From Actinomycetes bacterium (GTDB lineage: Bacteria; Actinomycetota; Actinomycetes; Actinomycetales; Cellulomonadaceae), in NCBI GenBank assembly GCA_023412515.1, contig JAEYNO010000146.1, forward strand, positions 1 to 5,126: a stretch of 5,126 nt of DNA. Reading direction: 5' to 3'. Of the stretch, positions 1 to 5,126 are shown piece by piece. The notes below the pieces were generated by a model, which was not told the origin of the DNA, did no database searches, and saw only the letters and a program-made list of their open reading frames with translations. Every line of letters begins with the position of its first letter. Position 1 is the stretch's first letter. The translations under genes and the position numbers were made by a program.

Positions 1-38
1 CCGCCAGCTCGCCGTCGAGCTCGACGGCGAGCTGGCGG
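1..38. repeat. perfect 38-bp palindrome inside coding sequence
   Basis: The 19-base arm CCGCCAGCTCGCCGTCGAG (1-19) is followed immediately by its exact reverse complement (20-38), with no spacer. It encodes the leftward peptide RQLAVELDGELA, which fits the methyltransferase family in both halves, so the repeat lies in genuine coding sequence. The window begins at its outer base, so it could extend further left. Confidence 0.9.
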
Positions 39-382
39 ACGCGCGGGTGCCGGTGCGCCAGCGCACGGGCGAGCGCGCACCCTCCCGCGCCGAGGTGCAG
101 CACCGACAGGTCGGGGCGACCGGCCGCGACCACGTCGACCACGGCGGCCGCCTGCTGCATGTACTCGAAGTCGAGCAGGCCGGGCTCGTCGAGGTCGACG
201 AACGAGCTCGGCACTCCGTTGACCAGGAGCGTCGCGGCGCGGGGGCGGCCGGGTTCGGGGACGACCTCGGCCGTGCCCGTCGTGATCGGCACGGGTCCGA
301 CCGGCCAGGTGGGGGCCGACGCCGCCCCGGATGTCGGTGGTCGGCGGGACGATGCATCACGACGTCGGGCAGCCACGGGCAC
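1..382 (-). CDS. spermidine synthase-like methyltransferase, 5' part (runs off left edge)
   Basis: About 127 N-terminal residues are visible; the gene continues past the left edge. With GTG 382 as residue 1, the order is a disordered Arg/Pro-rich leader (1-35), a beta-rich N-terminal region ending LLVNGVPSSFVDLDEPG (about 50-67), the family signature DFEYMQQ (71-77), the nucleotide-binding loop VLHLGAGG (94-101) and the acidic strand-end motif AVELD (119-123). This is the spermidine synthase / class I SAM-methyltransferase fold. True spermidine synthases carry a DExxYHE-type motif at the DFEYMQQ position. The substrate-binding His is not seen here, so a methyltransferase-like role of unknown substrate is more likely than polyamine synthesis. 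The start is uncertain: GTG 382 and GTG 376 are in frame, GTG 292 would give a minimal protein, and none has a good ribosome binding site. It is divergent from the HEPN gene, with a LexA-type box between them. The family call is firm, the exact function unknown. Confidence 0.8.
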   Translation of the reverse strand, partial: MPVAARRRDASSRRPPTSGAASAPTWPVGPVPITTGTAEVVPEPGRPRAATLLVNGVPSSFVDLDEPGLLDFEYMQQAAAVVDVVAAGRPDLSVLHLGAGGCALARALAHRHPRVRQLAVELDGELA

Positions 383-418
383 ACCGTACGTCGTGAGGGC
401 TGCGGGGGGCCGCAGCTG

Positions 419-447
419 TTGACGGAATCGAACACGTGTTCGAAGAT
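419..447 (+). promoter_or_regulatory. probable SOS-controlled promoter of the HEPN gene
   Basis: A good -35 element TTGACG (419-424) is followed after a 17-base spacer by a weak -10, GAAGAT (442-447). The -10 keeps the important second A and final T. Transcription would start near 454, leaving a leader of about 35 bases before the GTG at 489. The LexA-type palindrome fills the spacer and touches the -10, the usual position for direct repression. The -35 and operator are clear; the -10 is inferred from spacing. Confidence 0.5.
428..443. promoter_or_regulatory. LexA-type SOS box
   Basis: TCGAACACGTGTTCGA is a perfect 16-bp palindrome and matches the LexA operator known from mycobacteria and other actinobacteria, TCGAAC-N4-GTTCGA. 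It lies 45 bp upstream of the HEPN start codon and about 45 bp upstream of the proposed methyltransferase start, so LexA bound here could affect both divergent genes. No second copy was noticed in the window. Binding itself is inferred from the match. Confidence 0.75.
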
Positions 448-472
448 GGCAGTGGCGGGAGGCCCGCCGGTC

Positions 473-480
473 GAGGGAGG
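473..480 (+). promoter_or_regulatory. ribosome binding site fixing the HEPN start at 489
   Basis: GAGGGAGG is a strong Shine-Dalgarno sequence with an 8-base gap to the GTG at 489. The in-frame GTG at 480 overlaps this element and cannot use it, so 489 is the better start. Confidence 0.75.
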
Positions 481-488
481 TGGCGGTC

Positions 489-929
489 GTGAGCGCAGAG
501 GTCGTGGTGCTGCACCCCGAGGCGTTGACTCCGCGGACGAGCGAGCTGCTCGGGCGCGCCGACGCCGAGCTGCTCGCGGCGCAGTTCTCGGGCGAGCCGT
601 GGGAGATGTTCTCCCACGCGCACATGGCCGCGCTGCGTGCCGGCGCGGCCCTCGTGGCCGCTCGGGGGCGCCCGGGGGGCCGCGGGGCGCCCCGGACCGT
701 CTGGGGCATGCTGGACGCGGTCGCGCCCGAGCTCCACGCCCAGACGGCCTTCTTCGCGCACGCGGCGTCGCTCCGGTCGGCGGTGGACGCCGGGCGGTTC
801 GAGCTCGTGACCGCGACGCGTGCCGAGCGCACGCTGTGCGCCGCCGAGGACATGGTCGACGCGGTCCGGGCGCTCCTCGTGCGTGACGCCGCGGACGGGG
901 GTGAGGTGCGTGCCGTGGCGGGCAGGTGA
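489..929 (+). CDS. SAV_6107-family HEPN domain protein
   Basis: A 146-residue, mostly helical protein. After a short leader, the SAV_6107 family pattern runs almost the whole length: AHMAALRAGAALVAARGRP (44-62), an Arg/Gly-rich turn (63-69), then TVWGMLDAVAPEL (70-82), TAFFAHAASLRSAVDAG (86-102) and a final helix with AERTLCAAEDMVDAVRALL (112-130). HEPN domains are helical bundles found in many RNases, toxins and nucleotidyltransferase partners. The RX4-6H ribonuclease motif that marks active HEPN nucleases is not visible, so this member may be a binding or partner protein. Its function is unknown. The start at GTG 489 is set by the strong ribosome binding site just upstream. The gene has its own promoter with an embedded LexA-type box, which suggests induction by DNA damage. 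About 150 bases separate it from the following DUF3040 gene. The family call is confident. Confidence 0.85.
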   Translation: MSAEVVVLHPEALTPRTSELLGRADAELLAAQFSGEPWEMFSHAHMAALRAGAALVAARGRPGGRGAPRTVWGMLDAVAPELHAQTAFFAHAASLRSAVDAGRFELVTATRAERTLCAAEDMVDAVRALLVRDAADGGEVRAVAGR

Positions 930-1020
930 AGCCTCGGTGCGCGACACGCCCGGCGGTGGCGCTCGCACAGGTTCGTGACGCATGATGATCGCCCTGCCGG
1001 AGGGACTGCTCGACTACCAC

Positions 1021-1065
1021 GTTGGTGTGAGCCGATCTATCCTGAGGCGAAGAGTCCATTGGAGT
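1021..1065 (+). promoter_or_regulatory. AT-richer patch, possible promoter of the DUF3040 gene
   Basis: Within the 150-base gap between the HEPN stop and the DUF3040 start, this stretch is clearly less GC-rich than its surroundings. It contains TATCCT (1038-1043), which could be a -10 element giving a leader of about 30 bases. No -35 match lies at a suitable distance. The rest of the gap holds nothing I can identify. Confidence 0.3.
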
Positions 1066-1080
1066 GCGACGGGGGTCGGG

Positions 1081-1485
1081 ATGCCACTCTCCGAGTACGA
1101 GCAGCGCGTGCTCGAGCAGATGGAGCGTCAGCTGACGTCTGACGACCCGCGGCTCGCCAACACGCTCACCCAGCGAGGTGGGCGGCGGCCCGTCGTGCGC
1201 TACGTCGTCGCCGGTGTCGGTGCGGTCGTCGGCCTGCTGCTGCTGGTCGTGGGTGCCGCCACGTCGCTCCCGTGGCTCGGTGCCGCCGGGTTCGTGGTGA
1301 TGTTCGCAGCGGTCGGCTTCGCGTTCGCGGGGCCGCACGGCGCCCCGCGCGGCCCGCAGGGCACCGTCGCCCCGGACGGGTCCGTCCGTCCCGCGCAGGC
1401 GCGCACGGTCGCGAAGAAGAAGCAGGGCTTCATGTCGCGCTTCGAGGAGCGGTGGGACCGCCGCCGCGACGGCGACGGGCGCTGA
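1081..1485 (+). CDS. DUF3040 family small membrane protein
   Basis: A 134-residue protein beginning MPLSEYEQRVLEQMERQL, the characteristic DUF3040 N-terminus (roughly PLSEhEqrvLeqiE). An amphipathic cytoplasmic helix covers about 1-30, followed by two transmembrane helices at about 38-60 and 63-84. A basic tail holds an AKKKQGFMSRFEERWDRRR segment (about 110-130), probably cytoplasmic. The function of the family is unknown; it is widespread in actinobacteria and often lies close to the cell-division gene cluster, which hints at an envelope role. The start is chosen at ATG 1081 because the family begins there and GGGGGT (1071-1076) lies four bases upstream. The frame stays open back to ATG 982, but those extra residues look non-coding and would cover the putative promoter patch. 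Confidence 0.88.
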   Translation: MPLSEYEQRVLEQMERQLTSDDPRLANTLTQRGGRRPVVRYVVAGVGAVVGLLLLVVGAATSLPWLGAAGFVVMFAAVGFAFAGPHGAPRGPQGTVAPDGSVRPAQARTVAKKKQGFMSRFEERWDRRRDGDGR

Positions 1486-1509
1486 CGACCGAGCTCGTCG
1501 GCGGACCGA

Positions 1510-1530
1510 GACGGGGACGTCCGTCCCGTC
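1510..1530 (+). terminator. weak hairpin downstream of the DUF3040 gene
   Basis: GACGGGGAC and GTCCCGTC can pair over 8 bp with one bulged G around the loop GTCC, starting about 25 bases after the DUF3040 stop. There is no T tract, so termination is only possible, not shown. Such GC-rich stems are also common by chance in DNA of this composition. Confidence 0.25.
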
Positions 1531-1563
1531 CGTGAGGTCGCGGTCGGTGACACGCTCGGCCGC

Positions 1564-1873
1564 GTGATCCACCTGTACCTGCACGCTCGCGCGCTTCCCG
1601 GTGCTCGACCCGCGGTCGAGTCCTTCCTCGCCGAGGCCCGCGCGGTCGACGAGGAACGCCGACGGCGTCGCGGTGCGGCTGCAGTGGTCGACCACCGACC
1701 CCGACGCCTTCGTCGAGATCATGCAGTACGCCGACGAGGCGACCTGGCGCCGTGACCAGGAACGGGTCGAGCGCGATCCGCGCATGCGCGCCCTGATCGA
1801 GCGCTGGCACGGGCTGCTCGCCTCCGGGCCCGTCGTGTCGACGTACGAGGACGTGCCGATCAGCGGGTCGTGA
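1564..1873 (+). pseudogene. ABM-like dimeric alpha/beta-barrel protein, frameshifted
   Basis: Two adjacent frames each hold half of one small protein. The first, from GTG 1564, reads VIHLYLHARALPGARPAVES and continues to about VDE at 1653. The second, from AAC 1655, reads NADGVAVRLQWSTTDPDAFV and ends with the segment ERWHGLLASGPVVSTYEDVP before TGA 1871-1873. Removing one base near 1654 (in GAGGAAC) joins them into a protein of about 102 residues. The pattern of strand, helix, strand, then a Tyr/Asp-rich helix and a closing strand resembles antibiotic-biosynthesis-monooxygenase-like ferredoxin folds, which form dimers. The precise family and substrate are not recognised. As written, the first frame stops at 1755, so the gene is broken or the sequence has a one-base error. 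No ribosome binding site precedes GTG 1564. Its end overlaps the convergent transglutaminase gene by 14 bp. Confidence 0.7.
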
Positions 1874-4229
1874 CCGTCTCCCGGCGGCGCGTCGTCGACG
1901 ACGCGACCGCCTCGCCGACGCCCGCGCGGACCGCCAGCCGCCACGCGTCGAGCTCGCCCGGTCGGACCGGAGCCGGGGACGGCGCGTACCGCGCCTGTTC
2001 GACGGCCGTCGCGAGGTTCTCGAGCCCGGTGAGCGCCACCCCGGTCAGCGGCGACCCGGTGCGCTCCTCGAGCGTCGTCCGCACCCGCCGCACCGCGGCC
2101 CGCGGGCTGTCGGAGTCCGACCAGCGCAGGTCGGCCCGCGCGAGCTCGCGCCGCAGCAACGTCCACGCGTGCTCCGGGGACGTCGCGGAGGCGCGACGCC
2201 GCCGGGCGACGAGCACGAGAGCGCCCGCGCCCAGCAGCAGGACCGCGCCCACGCCGCTCCCCACCGCGACCGGCACCCACGGCGTGCCCGTGTCGTCCAC
2301 GTCCGACGGCGGAGCGGAGGGCTGAGAGGTCGCAGCCGCGGACGGGGCCGCTCCCGGCTCGACGGCGTCGAGGTCGTCCGCGGGGACCTGGTCGGTCGCC
2401 GTCGTCGCCGCGAACGGGTCCGCCCACACGGGGGGCGGGCCGGTCTGCGACGCCGGCGTCGGCTCGAACCGCACCCAGCCCTGCCCCTCGAAGTACAGCT
2501 CGGGCCACGCGTGCGCCAGGCGCCCCGTCACGACGTACTCCCCGTCACTCTTGCGCTCGCCGGGCAGGAAGCCCACGCCGACGCGGGAGGGGATGTCGAG
2601 CGTGCGCGCCATCATCGCCATCGCGGTCGCGAACTGCACGCAGTACCCGCGCCGGTCCTCCAGGAAGTCCCACACGGCGTCGGACGACCTCGCGGGGGGC
2701 ACGCGCGTGTCGTACGTGAAGTTCGCGATCGACCGCAACCAGGTCTGCAGCGCGAGCGCCTGCTCGTACGGTCCCTGCGCGTCCGACGTCAGCTCGGTGG
2801 CGAGCGCGGCGATGTCGTCGCGGTGCTCGGTGGCGGGCACCGCGGTGTAGAGCTCTGCGTCCTCTGGCACCCCGACCCGCGCGCCGCGGAGGTCGTCGGC
2901 GCCGAGCGACGGGACCTGCACCTGCATCGAGTAGGTCAGGCCGTCGCGCGTGGCGCGCTCGCCGACCACCTCGTCGCGCTGCTCGTCGTACGCCCAGGCC
3001 CCGTCGACGGTGAGGGTGCGGGCGAACGTGCTCAGCGGCAGCCGCCGCTCGCGCAGCGCCCCGACCTCGACGTCCACCTGCGCGAGCGTGCCGGCGTCGG
3101 CGGACGGCGGCACGCCCCGCACGGCCGGGTCGGAGGACAGCAGCAGCGCAGGGTCCCAGTCGGTGAGGCGGTCCGAGTCGGTGCGCTCCCACAGCCGGCC
3201 GTCGAACGTCGCGAGCGTGAAGGCCCGTAGCGGGCCCACGAGGCGCGCGTCGACCGCGGCGACCGCCGGGGTCGCCTCGGAGCCGGGCGTCTCGGGTGCG
3301 GACCCGTCGGCAGGCGGCGCGTCGTCGGCGTCCGCGGGCGTCGTCGGGTCGCCCCCGTCCTCCTCGGCCGCGGCCTCCTCGCCCCCGCCCTCCTCCGCGG
3401 CGGACGGATCGGTCACGCGGTACGTGAGCACGACCTGACCCGAGCGCTGGCCGAGGCTGTCGCGCAGGTCGAGGTCGTCGCTGAGCTCGAGCGGTCCGAC
3501 CACCCCCGACCCGAACGTCGGCAACGAGACGCTCGCCCAGCCGGGTGCGTCCATGAGCGGCGGCCCGGCCACGACGGTCAGCCCCGCGAGGGCCGCGGCG
3601 GCCACGGCCGCGACGCCCGCCCGCCGGCCGCGGCCGACGTGCACGTGCAGGGGAGCCGCCCCGTAGGCGAGCAGCGCGAGGTACGCCGTCGCGGTCCAGA
3701 AGACGGCGGCGGCGCCCGCGGGGAAGCCGAGCACGACCGCGGGCACCCAGAGCGCCAGCAGCGGGGCTCCGCTCAGCGCCGGGACCCGGAGCGCGAGCAC
3801 CGCCGCGTCGACGAGCAGCAGCACGGCCACCGCGCCGACGACGACGAGCATCTCGCCCGGCCGCACGTCCGCCATCGGCACGAAGGAGTCGTTGACCACC
3901 GCCACGCCCTGCTGCGCGGTCGCCCACGCCCGACGCAGCGCGTCGAGGTCGGGCAGGAACTGCGGCCGTCCCGGTGGTGCGCCGTACCGCAGGACGAGCC
4001 CGACGGCCGCGACCGCCGCTCCCGCGGCGGTCGGCACCCACCACCGGCGGGTCACGGTCCGGGTCAGCGCGGTCGTCGCGCCGACGACGAGCACCGCGGC
4101 CGCGGCGACGACGAGCCACCGGGTGCCCACGATGAGTCCCGAGAGCGCCAGCAGCGCGGACCAGGTCGCGAGGACGACGAGCGCGGCACCGAGCCACGCG
4201 CGCGCGCCCTGCTCGGGCGTCGGCGTCAT
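1860..4229 (-). CDS. TgpA-type membrane transglutaminase-like protein with DUF4129 tail
   Basis: 789 residues, usual length for the family. The N-terminal TgpA-type membrane region has about six or seven helices (roughly 13-35, 38-55, 64-80, 126-148, 152-170, 171-190, 203-222). An external region follows, interrupted by an acidic Glu/Asp/Ala/Gly/Pro stretch (275-322). The transglutaminase core carries Cys530 in RGYCVQFATAMAMMAR and His573 in LAHAWPELYF; Glu589 in WVRFEPTP stands where many relatives have the third catalytic Asp. A Pro/Ala/Asp linker (about 605-650), one helix (652-674), the basic stop-transfer ARRRR and a cytoplasmic DUF4129-like domain (about 685-750) finish the protein. The likely role is a peptidase or transglutaminase acting outside the membrane on protein or cell-wall substrates; the real substrate is unknown. 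ATG 4229 overlaps the DUF58 stop as ATGA and has a G-run six bases upstream. A longer open frame upstream is only a shadow of DUF58. Confidence 0.92.
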   Translation of the reverse strand: MTPTPEQGARAWLGAALVVLATWSALLALSGLIVGTRWLVVAAAAVLVVGATTALTRTVTRRWWVPTAAGAAVAAVGLVLRYGAPPGRPQFLPDLDALRRAWATAQQGVAVVNDSFVPMADVRPGEMLVVVGAVAVLLLVDAAVLALRVPALSGAPLLALWVPAVVLGFPAGAAAVFWTATAYLALLAYGAAPLHVHVGRGRRAGVAAVAAAALAGLTVVAGPPLMDAPGWASVSLPTFGSGVVGPLELSDDLDLRDSLGQRSGQVVLTYRVTDPSAAEEGGGEEAAAEEDGGDPTTPADADDAPPADGSAPETPGSEATPAVAAVDARLVGPLRAFTLATFDGRLWERTDSDRLTDWDPALLLSSDPAVRGVPPSADAGTLAQVDVEVGALRERRLPLSTFARTLTVDGAWAYDEQRDEVVGERATRDGLTYSMQVQVPSLGADDLRGARVGVPEDAELYTAVPATEHRDDIAALATELTSDAQGPYEQALALQTWLRSIANFTYDTRVPPARSSDAVWDFLEDRRGYCVQFATAMAMMARTLDIPSRVGVGFLPGERKSDGEYVVTGRLAHAWPELYFEGQGWVRFEPTPASQTGPPPVWADPFAATTATDQVPADDLDAVEPGAAPSAAATSQPSAPPSDVDDTGTPWVPVAVGSGVGAVLLLGAGALVLVARRRRASATSPEHAWTLLRRELARADLRWSDSDSPRAAVRRVRTTLEERTGSPLTGVALTGLENLATAVEQARYAPSPAPVRPGELDAWRLAVRAGVGEAVASSTTRRRETVTTR
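1888..1905. terminator. 18-bp palindrome at the convergent gene ends
   Basis: CGCGTCGTCGACGACGCG is perfectly palindromic and begins 15 bases after the stop of the rightward ABM-like gene. It could form a stem that ends rightward transcription. It lies within the last codons of the leftward transglutaminase gene and has no T tract, so the assignment is tentative. Confidence 0.25.
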
Positions 4230-5126
4230 CGTGCGCCCCCCAGCAGCTCGAGCCAGCAGTCCTGCAGGTCGGCGCCGGTGGTGACCTGCACCGCGCGCCA
4301 TCCCGCGCGGCGCAGCGCCAGCACCGTGGCGTGCGCGTCGCGCGCGTCCCCGGAGGTCCGGCCGTCCTCGCGGACGACCGCCCACGCCTGCGCGGCGTCA
4401 CCGAGGTGCGCGAGGCCGGCCCGGGCGGCCGGGGACAGCGGCCCGAGCGTCGCGAGCACGATCTCCCCGCCCGTCTGGCTCGTGCTCAGGACGCGCACGG
4501 CGTCCACGAGCGCGGCTTCGCCCTCTGGCGCCGACCGGGCCGGCTCGAGGTCGATCGTCAGGTCGAGCAGCGCCGCACGCGACTCGGGGCCGCTGCGGGC
4601 GTGCACGAACGGCGACGCGCCCGACCCCCCGCCGGGCGCGACGCCCGCGCCCGCCAGCCGGACGGGGTGGCCGGCCTCGAGCATCGCGAGCGCCATCGAC
4701 GCAGTCAGCGAGATCGTCCACTCGGCAGCGCTCGCGCGCACGGGCAGGTCGAGCAGCACCGTCACCGGGCGCAGCCCGGCGCGCTCGTCCGAGCGCACCA
4801 GCAGCGAGCCGCGGCGTGCGCTCGAGCGCCAGTGCACGCGGCGCAGGTCGTCGCCCTCGCGGTAGTCGCGGAGGTGGGCGTCGTCGGTCGACGGGGTGCG
4901 CGCCCCGAGCGCGACGCGGTCCGGCTCGCCCACCAGGACGTCGGAGGGGGCGGGGAGGGCTGCGACGGCGGGCCACACGGCCACCTGGGTCTCGTCGCCC
5001 AGCGTCGCACGCGAGCGCACGACCCCGAAGGTGTCGACCCGCGTGACGACCAGCGGCCCCAGCGGCCAGCGGCCCCGCCGGCTCGCGCGCACGGTGTAGC
5101 GGACGCTGGCCCGCTCGGGGCGGCGC
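4226..5126 (-). CDS. DUF58 domain protein, C-terminal part (runs off right edge)
   Basis: 299 residues are visible before the TGA at 4226-4228; the 5' end lies beyond the right edge. The visible part starts in the conserved region SVRYTVRASRRGRWPLGPL, followed by DTFGVVRSR and then the DUF58 signature LRDYREGDDLRRVHWRSSAR (visible residues 85-104, about 4814-4873). After that comes a von Willebrand A-like strand VTVLLDLPVRAS, in which the metal-binding DxSxS motif is not intact. An in-frame GTG at 5092 could be mistaken for a start, but family similarity continues upstream of it. DUF58 proteins usually accompany a MoxR AAA+ ATPase and a transglutaminase; the trio is thought to act in assembly or activation of envelope proteins, though its job is poorly defined. 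The stop overlaps the start of the transglutaminase gene, showing an operon. The usual membrane helices would be in the missing N-terminus. Confidence 0.92.
   Translation of the reverse strand, partial: RRPERASVRYTVRASRRGRWPLGPLVVTRVDTFGVVRSRATLGDETQVAVWPAVAALPAPSDVLVGEPDRVALGARTPSTDDAHLRDYREGDDLRRVHWRSSARRGSLLVRSDERAGLRPVTVLLDLPVRASAAEWTISLTASMALAMLEAGHPVRLAGAGVAPGGGSGASPFVHARSGPESRAALLDLTIDLEPARSAPEGEAALVDAVRVLSTSQTGGEIVLATLGPLSPAARAGLAHLGDAAQAWAVVREDGRTSGDARDAHATVLALRRAGWRAVQVTTGADLQDCWLELLGGAR

Noticed and set aside
433..438. CACGTG core as a separate E-box-like regulatory site
   Set aside because: It is simply the centre of the longer LexA-type palindrome, which explains it better in a bacterium.
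47..886. Long rightward open frame starting inside the methyltransferase and crossing into the HEPN gene
   Set aside because: Its translation is Arg/Gly/Ala-rich with no recognisable domain, and it lies antisense to the methyltransferase and out of frame with the HEPN gene.
357..983. Leftward open frame opposite the HEPN gene
   Set aside because: It has shadow-type composition (Arg, Pro, His), no family resemblance, and lies opposite a clearly recognised gene. Its frame also differs from that of the methyltransferase.
930..1000. Possible terminator hairpin after the HEPN gene (GTGCG...CGCAC with an inner CACGCC/GGCGGTG stem)
   Set aside because: The pairing needs bulges and an impossibly small loop, and there is no T tract; it is not better than chance for this GC content.
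982..1080. N-terminal extension of the DUF3040 protein from ATG 982
   Set aside because: The DUF3040 family starts at MPLSEYEQ (1081). The extension shows no family similarity and overlaps the AT-richer, promoter-like stretch.
1870..3230. Rightward open frames antisense to the transglutaminase gene, about 150 and 350 residues
   Set aside because: They are low-complexity Arg/Ser/Pro-rich translations with no domains, typical of the strand opposite a high-GC gene.
2545..4401. 618-residue leftward open frame in the alternative frame of the transglutaminase gene
   Set aside because: It is nearly all Arg, Ala and Gly; the overlapping frame holds the membrane helices and the catalytic Cys and His.
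3639..4865. 408-residue rightward open frame opposite the transglutaminase and DUF58 genes
   Set aside because: No recognisable domains; its composition is that of an antisense shadow, and it spans two real genes on the other strand.

Overview
The window is a very GC-rich (roughly three quarters G+C by eye) stretch of actinobacterial chromosome. Its gene content matches Micrococcales of the Cellulomonas type: a SAV_6107-family HEPN protein, a DUF3040 membrane protein, and a TgpA-type transglutaminase next to a DUF58 protein. In many actinobacteria such genes lie close to the division/cell-wall (mraZ-ftsZ) cluster. The genus is an inference; no rRNA or other marker is present.

Left part (1-929): two divergent genes share a short intergenic region. 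Leftward is the 5' part of a spermidine-synthase-like methyltransferase, cut by the left edge. Rightward is a SAV_6107-family HEPN protein. Between them sits a perfect 16-bp palindrome TCGAACACGTGTTCGA that matches the actinobacterial LexA (SOS) box TCGAAC-N4-GTTCGA. It lies in the spacer of a recognisable promoter for the HEPN gene. This is the most interesting regulatory signal in the window. A perfect 38-bp palindrome also lies inside the methyltransferase coding sequence at the extreme left edge.

Middle part (930-1873): a small AT-richer promoter-like patch precedes a two-helix DUF3040 membrane protein. Then comes a short gene of the dimeric alpha/beta-barrel (ABM-like) type. Its reading frame is broken by an apparent single-base insertion near 1654, so it is either a pseudogene or carries a sequence error.

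Right part (1860-5126): two leftward genes, translationally coupled by an ATGA overlap, form part of what is usually a MoxR-DUF58-transglutaminase operon. They are a large membrane-anchored TgpA-type transglutaminase-like protein (789 aa, with DUF4129 at the C-terminus) and the C-terminal 299 residues of a DUF58 protein that continues past the right edge. The transglutaminase gene overlaps the end of the broken ABM-like gene by 14 bp, tail to tail.

I see no CRISPR array, tRNA, rRNA, insertion sequence or phage gene. Apart from the SOS-box arrangement and the broken gene, this looks like ordinary core actinobacterial chromosome; I find no convincing evidence of a wholly new multi-gene system.
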